Source: Candidatus Phocaeicola excrementigallinarum
Lineage (GTDB): Bacteria > Bacteroidota > Bacteroidia > Bacteroidales > Bacteroidaceae
Reading direction: 5' to 3'
NCBI GenBank assembly: GCA_019120125.1
Contig: DWVR01000006.1
Coordinates: forward strand, 1-37,035
Length of the DNA stretch: 37,035 nucleotides
Made by a program: the position numbers and the translations under genes. Below the pieces are notes generated by a model, which saw only the letters and a program-made list of their open reading frames with translations, did no database searches and was not told the origin of the DNA. Of the stretch, positions 7,477 through 15,924 are shown piece by piece (within the stretch, counting starts at the first letter, position 1; each line of letters begins with the position of its first letter).

Positions 7477-10400
7477 ATGAAAGTGAGTTTTTTTATCGAC
7501 CGACCTGTATTCTCGATCGTTGTCTCCATACTGATAGTCATCATCGGCATCATCGGCCTTACGATGCTGCCCATTGACCAATACCCTCAAATCACTCCGC
7601 CTGTAGTAAAAATCAGCGCGTCTTATCCGGGAGCCAGTGCGCTCACGGTATCACAGGCGGTAGCCACTCCGATTGAGCAGGAGCTGAACGGTACACCGGG
7701 CATGCTCTACATGGAATCCAACAGCTCAAACTCCGGAGGCTTCTCGGCGACTGTCACTTTCGACATCTCCTCAAACCCCGACCTTGCAGCGGTTGAGATT
7801 CAAAACCGAATCAAGCTGGCGGAATCCCGTCTGCCGGCCGAAGTGGTGCAAAACGGTATCGAGATCGAGAAACAGGCCGCCAGCCAGCTGATGACCATCT
7901 GTCTGACCTCAAACGACCCGAAATTCGATGAGATTTACCTGAGTAACTTCGCCACACTCAACGTGCTCGACCTTCTCCGCCGTATTCCGGGTGTAGGCCG
8001 TGTGTCGAATATCGGCAGCCGATACTATGCCATGCAAATCTGGCTGGATCCGGCCCGTCTTGCCAATTTCGGACTGACCGTACAGGATGTGCAGAACGCA
8101 TTGAAAGACCAGAACCGCGAATCCGCCGCAGGTGTCCTCGGCCAACAGCCGGTGACAGGACTCGATGTCACGATTCCGATCACAGCCCAAGGGCGTCTGT
8201 CCTCCGTTGCCCAGTTCGAGGAAATCGTGCTGCGCGCCAATCCCGACGGTTCATTGATCCGCATGCGTGACGTGGCCCGCGTTTCACTCGAAGCACAGTC
8301 ATACAACACGGAAAGTGGTATCAACGGAGGAAACGCGGCCGTACTGGGCGTATACATGCTTCCGGGAGCCAACGCCATGGAAGTGGCGGAACGCGTGAAG
8401 AACACAATGGACGAGATCAGCCAGAATTTTCCGGAAGGAATGAAATATGAGGTTCCTTTCGACATGACCACCTATATCTCGGAATCCATCCACGAAGTGT
8501 ACAAGACCTTGTTCGAGGCATTGTTCCTGGTGATTATCGTGGTGTTCTTCTCTTTACAAAGCTGGCGCGCCACACTGATTCCGACCATAGCCGTACCGAT
8601 CTCATTGATCGGAACGTTTGGGTTCATGCTCATATTCGGCTTCTCGCTGAACATACTTACCCTGTTGGGACTGGTGCTTGCCATCGGCCTGGTGGTGGAC
8701 GATGCCATCGTGGTGGTTGAGAATGTGGAACGAATCATGGAAGAAGAACATCTGAGTCCATACGAGGCGACGAAGAAGGCAATGGACGGACTGGTAGGAG
8801 CCTTGATTGCCACTTCCATGGTATTGGCCGCCGTATTTGTCCCTGTAAGCTTCCTTGCCGGCATCAGTGGGCAATTATACCGCCAGTTCAGTATCACCAT
8901 CGCGGTCTCCGTACTGCTGTCCACGGTGGTGGCCCTTACCTTAAGTCCCGTAATGTGCGCACTGATTCTAAAGCCGCATGACCCGACCAAGCCCAAGAAT
9001 CGCGTGTTCCGCACCATCAACCGGTGGCTGGATTTGGGAAATCATAAATACGTGGCAGGCATCAGCCATCTCATCAAGCACCCGAAACGGGTAACAATAG
9101 GCTTCGGGATTGTTATCGTACTCATATTCATCCTCTACCGGCTGATACCTACCAGCTTCCTCCCGACCGAGGATCAAGGATACTTTACCGTCGAGCTGGA
9201 AATGCCGGAAGGCACCACACTGGAACGTACGCGTACGGTCACCAACCGGGCAATCGAGTATCTGATGCAGAATCCGGCCGTGGAATACGTGCAGAACGTG
9301 ACCGGAACCAGTCCCCGTGTAGGTACAAGCCAAGCACGCAGCACACTGACCGTCATCTTGAAGGAATGGAAGGAACGCGAGAATACCACTGTCGAAGAGA
9401 TCATGACCGACGTTCAGAACGAGCTTGAGAAATATCCGGAAAGCAAGGTCTATCTTTCCACTCCGCCGGTAATTCCAGGCTTGGGCACATCCGGCGGTTT
9501 CGAGATGCAACTGGAGGCTCGTGGAGACGCCACTTATGAGAATCTGGTACAGGCAGCCGACACCTTGATGTTCTACGCCTCCCAACGAAAAGAGCTGACA
9601 GGCCTTTCATCTTCCCTACAGGCCGAGATTCCGCAACTCTATTTCGACGTGGACCGTGACAAGGTCAAACTGTCCGGTGTGCCCATGGCCGATGTGTTCA
9701 CTACAATGAAAGCCTATACCGGATCGCTTTACGTGAACGACTTCAACATGTTCAACCGCATCTACCGTGTATACATCCAGGCCGAGGCCCCATACCGTGA
9801 GCACCGTGACAACATCAACCTGTTTTTCGTGAGAGGCAGTTCAGGCAATATGATTCCGCTCACCGCCTTGGGAAATACGGAGTACACGACCGGACCCGGC
9901 AGCATCAAGCGGTTCAACATGTTCAACACAGCCATTATCCGTGGTACAGCCGCTCACGGTTACAGTTCCGGTCAGGCCATGGAGCTGATCGAACAACTGG
10001 CCAAGGACCATCTGCCGGACAATATCGGTGTGGAGTGGAGCGGACTCTCTTATCAGGAAAAGCAGGCAGGGGGACAGACTGGCATGATCCTGACGTTAGT
10101 ATTCCTGTTCGTATTCCTTTTTCTGGCCGCATTATACGAAAGCTGGAGCGTCCCCATTGCAGTATTGCTCTCACTCCCGGTAGCCGCATTAGGCGCATAC
10201 GCCGGAGTCGCGCTCTGTGGACTTGAGAATGACACCTATTTCCAGATTGGCCTTGTGATGTTGGTCGGACTGGCAGCCAAGAACGCCATCCTGATTGTGG
10301 AGTTCGCCAAAGACGAGGTGGATGGAGGAAAAGATGTCATCGAGGCCGCCCTTCATGCCGCCCACCTGCGTTTCCGGCCGATTCTTATGACCTCACTGGC

Positions 10401-10587
10401 CTTTATTCTGGGTATGGTCCCGTTGGTCATCGCTTCAGGACCAGGTGCAGCCAGCCGCCGGGCTATCGGCACAGGCGTATTCTTCGGTATGATTGTGGCT
10501 GTAACGGTAGGTATATTCCTCGTACCGTTCTTCTTTGTGATGATATACAAAGCGAAAAACAAGATGAAACCGAAACATGCTAAATAA
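7477..10587 (+). CDS. RND multidrug efflux pump, inner-membrane permease (AcrB/MexB-like, HAE1 family)
   Basis: The 1036-residue protein has the full length of AcrB-type pumps. It expels hydrophobic or amphiphilic compounds by proton antiport. The proton-relay aspartates are present as D408-D409 in GLVVDDAIVVVENV (transmembrane helix 4), and the matching lysine is K935 in GLAAKNAILIVEFAKD (helix 10). The N terminus FIDRPVFSIVVSILIVIIG and the motif GFSLNILTLLGLVLAIG are classic for the family. Two large periplasmic loops follow helix 1 and helix 7, as expected from an internal duplication. It is preceded by the adaptor gene and followed 10 bases later by the outer-membrane channel. Substrate range cannot be deduced; bile salts and antibiotics are typical for gut relatives. 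Confidence 0.95.
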   Translation: MKVSFFIDRPVFSIVVSILIVIIGIIGLTMLPIDQYPQITPPVVKISASYPGASALTVSQAVATPIEQELNGTPGMLYMESNSSNSGGFSATVTFDISSNPDLAAVEIQNRIKLAESRLPAEVVQNGIEIEKQAASQLMTICLTSNDPKFDEIYLSNFATLNVLDLLRRIPGVGRVSNIGSRYYAMQIWLDPARLANFGLTVQDVQNALKDQNRESAAGVLGQQPVTGLDVTIPITAQGRLSSVAQFEEIVLRANPDGSLIRMRDVARVSLEAQSYNTESGINGGNAAVLGVYMLPGANAMEVAERVKNTMDEISQNFPEGMKYEVPFDMTTYISESIHEVYKTLFEALFLVIIVVFFSLQSWRATLIPTIAVPISLIGTFGFMLIFGFSLNILTLLGLVLAIGLVVDDAIVVVENVERIMEEEHLSPYEATKKAMDGLVGALIATSMVLAAVFVPVSFLAGISGQLYRQFSITIAVSVLLSTVVALTLSPVMCALILKPHDPTKPKNRVFRTINRWLDLGNHKYVAGISHLIKHPKRVTIGFGIVIVLIFILYRLIPTSFLPTEDQGYFTVELEMPEGTTLERTRTVTNRAIEYLMQNPAVEYVQNVTGTSPRVGTSQARSTLTVILKEWKERENTTVEEIMTDVQNELEKYPESKVYLSTPPVIPGLGTSGGFEMQLEARGDATYENLVQAADTLMFYASQRKELTGLSSSLQAEIPQLYFDVDRDKVKLSGVPMADVFTTMKAYTGSLYVNDFNMFNRIYRVYIQAEAPYREHRDNINLFFVRGSSGNMIPLTALGNTEYTTGPGSIKRFNMFNTAIIRGTAAHGYSSGQAMELIEQLAKDHLPDNIGVEWSGLSYQEKQAGGQTGMILTLVFLFVFLFLAALYESWSVPIAVLLSLPVAALGAYAGVALCGLENDTYFQIGLVMLVGLAAKNAILIVEFAKDEVDGGKDVIEAALHAAHLRFRPILMTSLAFILGMVPLVIASGPGAASRRAIGTGVFFGMIVAVTVGIFLVPFFFVMIYKAKNKMKPKHAK

Positions 10588-10597
10588 CCATTGCGAT

Positions 10598-11980
10598 ATG
10601 AAACCATTGAAAAAAATATACCATCCCCTTTCTCTCATACTGGCGGTCCTCCTTTTAGGAAGTTGCCAGATAGGGAAACAGTATACGCGTCCTGACCTGA
10701 ACCTGCCCGAAACGCTCGACAGTCTCAGTGTAGACACCACCTCTATCGGTGACTATGCATGGGAAGAGCTGTACACGGACACCACGCTCCAGGCATTGAT
10801 CAGAAAAACGTTGGCTTACAATAAGGATATGTTGATTGCAGCGGCAAGAGTGAAAGAACTGGCCGCAAGCAAACGCATAGCCACAGCCAACATGCTTCCG
10901 CAAATCGGACTGAGGGTCTATGCCGAACGTGAAAGAGAGAACTACGGAGGCGACCATTATTCAATGGATGACGAGTTCGACTTGAAAGGAACCGTAAGCT
11001 GGGAAATCGACCTGTGGGGCAAGCTCCGCTGGGCAAAAGACAAGAGTGTGGCGGAGTTTCTTGGCTCCATCGAAAACCAACGGGCACTGAGGATGAGTTT
11101 GATTGCAGAAGTGGCACAATCTTATTTTGAACTGGTGGCACTCGACAACGAACTTTCTATCGTCAGACAAACAGTAGATGCCCGCCGCGAAAGCCTCCAC
11201 CTCGCCCGAATCCGTTACGAAGGAGGATTGACCTCAGAAACGGCCTTCCGGCAAGCACAAGTGGAATTGGCGCGTACAGCCACCCTCGTCCCTGACCTGG
11301 AACGACAGATCACATTGAAAGAAAATGAAATCGCTTTCCTGACCGGTGAATATCCCCACCACATCAACCGTTCCGTACTTCCCGAAGACGTAATGTTTCC
11401 GGTAAGTTTACCGGTAGGTCTGCCTTCAAGTCTTCTGGAACGCCGTCCTGACGTACGGCAAGCCGAGCAGGAACTCATCGCAGCCAATGCGGATGTGGGC
11501 ATCGCTTTCACCAGTCTCTTTCCTTCTCTTACCCTGAACGCTAGTTACGGCGGTGAGAGTGATCTGCTGAGCGAGCTTCTGAAGTCCCCCTGGCACCTTC
11601 TGAGTGCCAACCTGCTTCAGCCCGTATTCACATGGGGAAAGAACCGCGCACGTCTGAAAGCACAGAGAGCAGCTTTGGAGGGCGCTACCCATCAATATGA
11701 GAAAGTGGTGCTGAACGCCTTCAAAGAGGCCTACAACGCCATCGCAGAGTTCAACAAGATCAAGGAAATCTACGACTCACGCCTTCGTCTGGAACAGTCC
11801 TCTAAAAGTGCGCTCGAACTGGCACAACTGCAATACATGAACGGTGTCATCGCCTACATGGACTTGCTGGATGCACAGCGTGGATACCTGGAGGCGCAGA
11901 TCAGCCTCAGCAACGCCATTCGCGACAAACAAATCACCATGGTTCATCTGTACAAGGCATTGGGTGGCGGATGGAAATAA
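10598..11980 (+). CDS. Outer-membrane efflux lipoprotein (TolC/OprM, NodT family)
   Basis: The 460-residue outer-membrane channel completes the tripartite pump. A lipoprotein signal peptide ends in LLLGSC, with the lipidated cysteine at residue 23, followed by QIGKQYTRPDLNLP, which is typical of NodT-family channels. Two repeats of the TolC-like coiled-coil domain follow; the family marks LLERRPDVRQAEQELIAANADVG and the late segment NAFKEAYNAIAEF are easy to see. The ATG at 10577 overlaps the pump gene, but ATG 10598 gives a proper signal peptide with a 10-base gap. A strong terminator at 11989-12034 closes the operon. Confidence 0.93.
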   Translation: MKPLKKIYHPLSLILAVLLLGSCQIGKQYTRPDLNLPETLDSLSVDTTSIGDYAWEELYTDTTLQALIRKTLAYNKDMLIAAARVKELAASKRIATANMLPQIGLRVYAERERENYGGDHYSMDDEFDLKGTVSWEIDLWGKLRWAKDKSVAEFLGSIENQRALRMSLIAEVAQSYFELVALDNELSIVRQTVDARRESLHLARIRYEGGLTSETAFRQAQVELARTATLVPDLERQITLKENEIAFLTGEYPHHINRSVLPEDVMFPVSLPVGLPSSLLERRPDVRQAEQELIAANADVGIAFTSLFPSLTLNASYGGESDLLSELLKSPWHLLSANLLQPVFTWGKNRARLKAQRAALEGATHQYEKVVLNAFKEAYNAIAEFNKIKEIYDSRLRLEQSSKSALELAQLQYMNGVIAYMDLLDAQRGYLEAQISLSNAIRDKQITMVHLYKALGGGWK

Positions 11981-11988
11981 CGCAATAA

Positions 11989-12034
11989 CACCACGACTCC
12001 ATCCCCTTCCGGTATGGAGTCGTGGTGACTTTTC
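11989..12034 (+). terminator. Terminator of the RND efflux operon
   Basis: A perfect 14-base inverted repeat (CACCACGACTCCAT with ATGGAGTCGTGGTG) has an 11-base loop and is followed by ACTTTTCC. It sits between the convergent efflux operon and mscL and may serve both strands, although the T run is better on the plus strand. Confidence 0.8.
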
Positions 12035-12054
12035 CCTCCACTTATGAATTCACA

Positions 12055-12486
12055 TCAGTCCTTCTTTTCTTTCAGCAAGTCACGGATTTCCGTCAACAAC
12101 TGTACTTCGGCCGAAGGTGCCGGGGGAGTGACTTTTGCTGCCTCTTCCTTCTTCTTCCGACTCAGCGTATTAATACCTTTCACCATAAGGAAAACCGCCA
12201 CGGCTATCACCAGAAAATCAAAAGTGACCTGAATGAAATTTCCGTAATTCAACGATGCCTCAGGAGTCACCACCTTGTCACCGTCCATCACCGCCGGCTT
12301 GATAACCCATTTCAGCTGGGTGAAATTGATGCCACCCACCAACAGACCGACCAACGGCATAACCACATCGGCCACCAACGAGGAGACTATTTTCCCGAAC
12401 GCGCCTCCGATAATTACACCCACAGCCATGTCGATGACATTGCCACGCATGGCAAACTTCTTGAACTCTTGTAATATTTTTCCCAT
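12055..12486 (-). CDS. mscL: Large-conductance mechanosensitive channel
   Basis: The 143-residue inner-membrane channel opens when membrane tension rises, releasing solutes during osmotic downshock. The N-terminal [20 protein letters not shown] and the pore-lining glycine/alanine-rich TM1 are diagnostic. The periplasmic loop (about residues 50-78) and TM2 ([16 protein letters not shown]) follow, then a charged C-terminal helix ([13 protein letters not shown]). It begins 12 bases after the stop of the upstream phosphoesterase gene, so the two are probably one transcript on the minus strand. Confidence 0.96.
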   Translation of the reverse strand: MGKILQEFKKFAMRGNVIDMAVGVIIGGAFGKIVSSLVADVVMPLVGLLVGGINFTQLKWVIKPAVMDGDKVVTPEASLNYGNFIQVTFDFLVIAVAVFLMVKGINTLSRKKKEEAAKVTPPAPSAEVQLLTEIRDLLKEKKD

Positions 12487-12498
12487 GTCTATAGAATT

Positions 12499-14229
12499 TT
12501 ATTTATCTCCGAACAATAATCCATAATCACGTTCCGCCGCAGGAACCGTCCACTCTTCCGGAATGAATTTCCATTGGTCCAGAGCCTTCGGCCTCAGTTC
12601 CTTCACCGCTTCAATCCGCTTCATCAGATAATAGCGCAGATCCTTGTCAGTCGAAAATACAATCCGTTCCGCCAGTTCCTTCCTGGGAATGCCGGCCCCT
12701 TTGGTCAGCAGGTCGCCTCCCCCGTTTCCACGATAGGAATTTACCGCCACCTTATAAACCGCCTCCAGATCGAACGGAGAGCCGTCCGCCATACTCTTGA
12801 TGGAGATTTTCTCTCCTTCAGGCTTGGTCACATCCACCGTATAGATAATGCCTGCGGCTGAATCAAAGTTGAAACTCGGATTCTTGATACGCCCGAAACC
12901 GTCATCCTTCTCATTCAGCAGAATCAGATGATCGTTGGGCGAAAACATCCGGTTGGTCCATAAAGCATACGACATTTCAAGGAAACCCTTGATCTCACGC
13001 CCGGTCAATTTCATGACATAAAGCAAGTTCTCGTATTTATAAAGGTTGAACATGTCACTCACATAAATATCCCCTTCCTTGATTTCGGCAGTCGCGGATA
13101 GAGGCGCGCAGAATGATATGTCAGCCCCGGTAATCTCCAGTTGAAGCTGATGGATCAGATCCACAAACGCCGAAGGACCGAAAAAAGCCTCTTTCGAGGA
13201 AACGGTCTCATCAATCCGCCCGATTTTACGTGACACAAAACGGCTGACAGTCTCATATTGATCACGGAAAGCATTCATGAAATCCTCATCCACCGGATAA
13301 GCGTCCATGCTGACCAGCCTCCCGGAAACCGATTTCCCGATGACCTTCCCGTCGGCATCCCTCTTCACATCCACCGTCACTTCTGAAACCGTACGTGCCA
13401 TATTGGCAGGATTGACCAACAACACCGAATCACCCTCCACATTGACAATCTTCCCGCACATCCTCACATGATCGTGTCCCATGAACACCACATCAAAGCC
13501 GGGCACATTTTCCGCCACAAGTGCCGAAGCGTTTTCCACCACACCATCCAGCCGGTTTCCCTCCGGACCAGCATGAAAAAGTCCCACAAGCACATCCGGA
13601 TTCTCCTTCTCCCGGATAATGTCCACCCACTTCCGGGCGCATTGCTCCATGTCCTCAAAGCGGAGACCACTCCACAACGTTTCAGGCAACCACGAAGGAA
13701 TGGAAGGAGTAATCATACCCAAAACGGCCACGCTCACGCCATCACGCTCGAACATCTGATAAGGAGGAAGATAAGGCTGTCCACTCTTCACGTCAATAAT
13801 ATTCGCGCCAAGCACCGGGAAACCGCATTCTCCGACCCAACGGTCATACACCGCATGTCCGGCCTCCACATCATGGTTTCCCATGTTTCCCACGTCATAA
13901 CGCATATAATCCAACATTTCCGCATTCACATGATGAGACACGGTGTCTATGTAATTATAATAATAAGCGGTGGGCTGCCCCTGCAAGATATCACCATTGT
14001 CCATCAGAATCAGATTATCCCCACAAGTCGCACGCAGTTCCTTCACATAGCTGGATACGTGCGCCAGACTTCCCTTCAGCGGTTTCCGGCGGATGAAGTC
14101 ATAAGGATAATAATATCCGTGTACGTCACTGGTCTCCACTAACTTCAAGGTCACATCCTTTAAGTCTGATGCAGCAAGATGCAAACAATCCATTCCAAGC
14201 AAGACAATTAAACAAGACAGAAATCTCAT
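12499..14229 (-). CDS. Secreted 5'-nucleotidase / 2',3'-cyclic phosphodiesterase-like metallophosphoesterase
   Basis: The 576-residue protein belongs to the UshA/YfkN family of two-domain nucleotidases that dephosphorylate nucleotides outside the cytoplasm. A signal peptide covers about residues 1-20. The dinuclear metal site of the calcineurin-like domain is visible: D35 and H37 (SDVHG), D80 (NGDILQG), N118-H119 (GNHD), the FHAG histidine and GHDH. The C-terminal substrate-binding domain includes the family motif NSYRGNGGGDLL. The start is ATG 14229; an upstream TTG at 14235 adds two residues and is unlikely. A canonical -7 box lies at 14283-14276. mscL follows 12 bases later, probably in the same transcript. 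The exact substrate is not fixed by sequence. Confidence 0.88.
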   Translation of the reverse strand: MRFLSCLIVLLGMDCLHLAASDLKDVTLKLVETSDVHGYYYPYDFIRRKPLKGSLAHVSSYVKELRATCGDNLILMDNGDILQGQPTAYYYNYIDTVSHHVNAEMLDYMRYDVGNMGNHDVEAGHAVYDRWVGECGFPVLGANIIDVKSGQPYLPPYQMFERDGVSVAVLGMITPSIPSWLPETLWSGLRFEDMEQCARKWVDIIREKENPDVLVGLFHAGPEGNRLDGVVENASALVAENVPGFDVVFMGHDHVRMCGKIVNVEGDSVLLVNPANMARTVSEVTVDVKRDADGKVIGKSVSGRLVSMDAYPVDEDFMNAFRDQYETVSRFVSRKIGRIDETVSSKEAFFGPSAFVDLIHQLQLEITGADISFCAPLSATAEIKEGDIYVSDMFNLYKYENLLYVMKLTGREIKGFLEMSYALWTNRMFSPNDHLILLNEKDDGFGRIKNPSFNFDSAAGIIYTVDVTKPEGEKISIKSMADGSPFDLEAVYKVAVNSYRGNGGGDLLTKGAGIPRKELAERIVFSTDKDLRYYLMKRIEAVKELRPKALDQWKFIPEEWTVPAAERDYGLLFGDK

Positions 14230-14275
14230 AAACAAAAATTAAGTTAAACAACAAGACAAGATGTCAGGCTCCCTA

Positions 14276-14283
14276 CAAAGATA
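14276..14283 (-). promoter_or_regulatory. -7 promoter element of the phosphoesterase-mscL unit
   Basis: Read on the minus strand this is TATCTTTG, an exact match to TAnnTTTG, 47 bases before ATG 14229. A well-spaced -33 element is not evident. Confidence 0.6.
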
Positions 14284-14407
14284 TAAAACTTACCATACCA
14301 AGAAAAACAGTCGGCAATATTTTACTGAATACAAAAGATAAAATGGACATATCTCCCTCCAGATGGCATAAGTTTTGTAATATCCAATGAAAAAACTAAC
14401 AGACAAT

Positions 14408-15361
14408 ATGGCTTTTATAGACTATTACAAGGTACTTGGAGTTGATAAAAACGCAACTCAGGATGACATCAAGAAGGCATTCCGGAAGTTGGCGCGGAAA
14501 TATCATCCGGACCTGAATCCTAACGACCCGACAGCCAAAGAGAAGTTCCAGGCAGTCAATGAGGCCAACGAAGTGCTGAGCGATCCGGAAAAACGTAAGA
14601 AATACGATGAATACGGTGAGCAATGGAAACATGCCGATGAGTTCGAGGCACAACGGCGCGCATATGAGGCACAAGGAGGAGGCCCGGGCGACGGCCATTC
14701 TGAATACTGGTATTCGACTGACGGACAGCATTTCACAAGTGGATTTGGCGACGGAATGCATGGTTTCGGAGGCAACGCAAGCGGTTTCTCGGATTTCTTC
14801 GAGGAACTGTTCGGACACAAAGGAGCCACCGGAGACGGGAGGCGTCGCGGCGGTTTCCGGGGACAGGACATACAAGGCGAGCTTCCGCTTACCCTGCGTG
14901 AGGCGGCTACCACACACAAACAGACGTTCACCATAAACGGTGAGACACTGCGGATCACGGTTCCGGCCGGCGTAGCCAACGGACAGGTAATCAAATTGAA
15001 AGGACATGGAGGGAAAGGCATGAACGGAGGTCCGGACGGAGATTTGTATATCACATTTACTGTGGCTGATGACCCGGACTTCAAGCGGAAAGACAATGAC
15101 CTGTATACCGATGTCAACATCGACCTATATACAGCTGTATTGGGAGGAGAGGTGACAATCCGTACTCTCGACGGACAAGTGAAACTGAAAGTGCGTCCCG
15201 GCACCCAAAACGATGCCAAAGTACGCTTGAAAGGAAAAGGCTTCCCAGTCTACAAACAAGAAGGCACATTCGGCGACCTGATAGTGACATACCACGTCTC
15301 TATCCCGACCAATCTGACGGAAAAGCAAAAAGACCTGTTCCGCCAGCTACAGCAAGGATAA
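14408..15361 (+). CDS. cbpA: CbpA-type DnaJ co-chaperone
   Basis: This 317-residue J-domain protein stimulates the ATPase of DnaK; in E. coli CbpA also binds curved DNA. The J domain is at the N terminus with the catalytic HPD at residues 33-35 (RKYHPDLNP). A Gly/Phe-rich linker (about residues 90-150) follows, then two C-terminal substrate-binding beta domains. There are no CxxCxGxG zinc repeats, which separates it from DnaJ proper. An in-frame ATG at 14387 exists, but a -7-like TAAGTTTTG at 14369-14377 would place transcription start almost on it, so ATG 14408 is preferred. cbpM follows 17 bases downstream. Confidence 0.92.
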   Translation: MAFIDYYKVLGVDKNATQDDIKKAFRKLARKYHPDLNPNDPTAKEKFQAVNEANEVLSDPEKRKKYDEYGEQWKHADEFEAQRRAYEAQGGGPGDGHSEYWYSTDGQHFTSGFGDGMHGFGGNASGFSDFFEELFGHKGATGDGRRRGGFRGQDIQGELPLTLREAATTHKQTFTINGETLRITVPAGVANGQVIKLKGHGGKGMNGGPDGDLYITFTVADDPDFKRKDNDLYTDVNIDLYTAVLGGEVTIRTLDGQVKLKVRPGTQNDAKVRLKGKGFPVYKQEGTFGDLIVTYHVSIPTNLTEKQKDLFRQLQQG

Positions 15362-15378
15362 TCTAAAAACGAACAAGT

Positions 15379-15672
15379 ATGCAAAACGATCTGATTATTA
15401 TAAGCGATTACTGCGACCATTGTCACATAGAACCCGATTTTGTGATGATGCTGGGAGAAGACGGCCTGATTGACGTGGAAGTGAAGGACAACGTCAGCTG
15501 TTTCCCAGCCAGTCAGTTGGCAGAACTGGAGAAATACACCCACCTCTACTATGACCTTTCAATCAACATAGCCGGTATCGACGCGATCCGTCACCTGCTT
15601 GAGCGTGTGGAAAGCATGCAGGACGAAATCCGCCGGCTGCGGAACGAACTCCAGTTTTACAGAAGGCTATAG
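15379..15672 (+). CDS. cbpM: CbpM-like chaperone modulator
   Basis: The 97-residue protein belongs to the CbpM family, MerR-like helical proteins that bind the J domain of CbpA and block its activity. The N-terminal segment (IIISDYCDHCHIEPDFV) and the C-terminal coiled-coil tail (LLERVESMQDEIRRLRNEL) fit the family. It begins 17 bases after the cbpA stop, the same gene order as in E. coli, which makes the assignment stronger than the short sequence alone would allow. Confidence 0.85.
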   Translation: MQNDLIIISDYCDHCHIEPDFVMMLGEDGLIDVEVKDNVSCFPASQLAELEKYTHLYYDLSINIAGIDAIRHLLERVESMQDEIRRLRNELQFYRRL

Positions 15673-15736
15673 GACCGGACACCTCAAGACCACCGGTGCA
15701 TAATCCACTGTACGCCAGCGGATCAGAACACAGCGA

Positions 15737-15824
15737 AAAACGTCTAGACGTTTCGGTCAAAACATAAGGACGTTTTAAGTAAAACGTAAGGACGTTTCAG
15801 TCAAAACGTCTTTACGTTTTTTTA
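15737..15824. repeat. Four-unit tandem palindromic repeat, copy 2
   Basis: Four 22-base units begin at 15737, 15759, 15781 and 15803. They carry the same core as the array at 82-169 (AAAACGT, 4 bases, ACGTTT) but with diverged spacer bases. The array lies between cbpM and the tex promoter, and the last unit ends in a T run. It may act as the terminator of cbpA-cbpM. The unit length and number are identical in both places. Confidence 0.9.
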
Positions 15825-15870
15825 TGTGCCTTCTGACCGCTTTTTCTGTTTCAGCAAGAATACACCACCG

Positions 15871-15900
15871 TTGCCAATCCGAAAGAAAAATGTATCTTTG
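15871..15900 (+). promoter_or_regulatory. Bacteroidota-type promoter of tex
   Basis: TTG at 15871-15873 and TATCTTTG at 15893-15900 are 19 bases apart, matching the Bacteroides -33/-7 pattern. Transcription would start near 15907, which rules out the upstream frame start at 15826 and supports ATG 15925. Confidence 0.75.
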
Positions 15901-15924
15901 CATCCACTTGAAAAATCTTGGAAA

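Noticed and set aside
15826-15924. N-terminal extension of tex
   Set aside because: It contains the end of the palindromic array region and the tex promoter, so it cannot be translated from that promoter.
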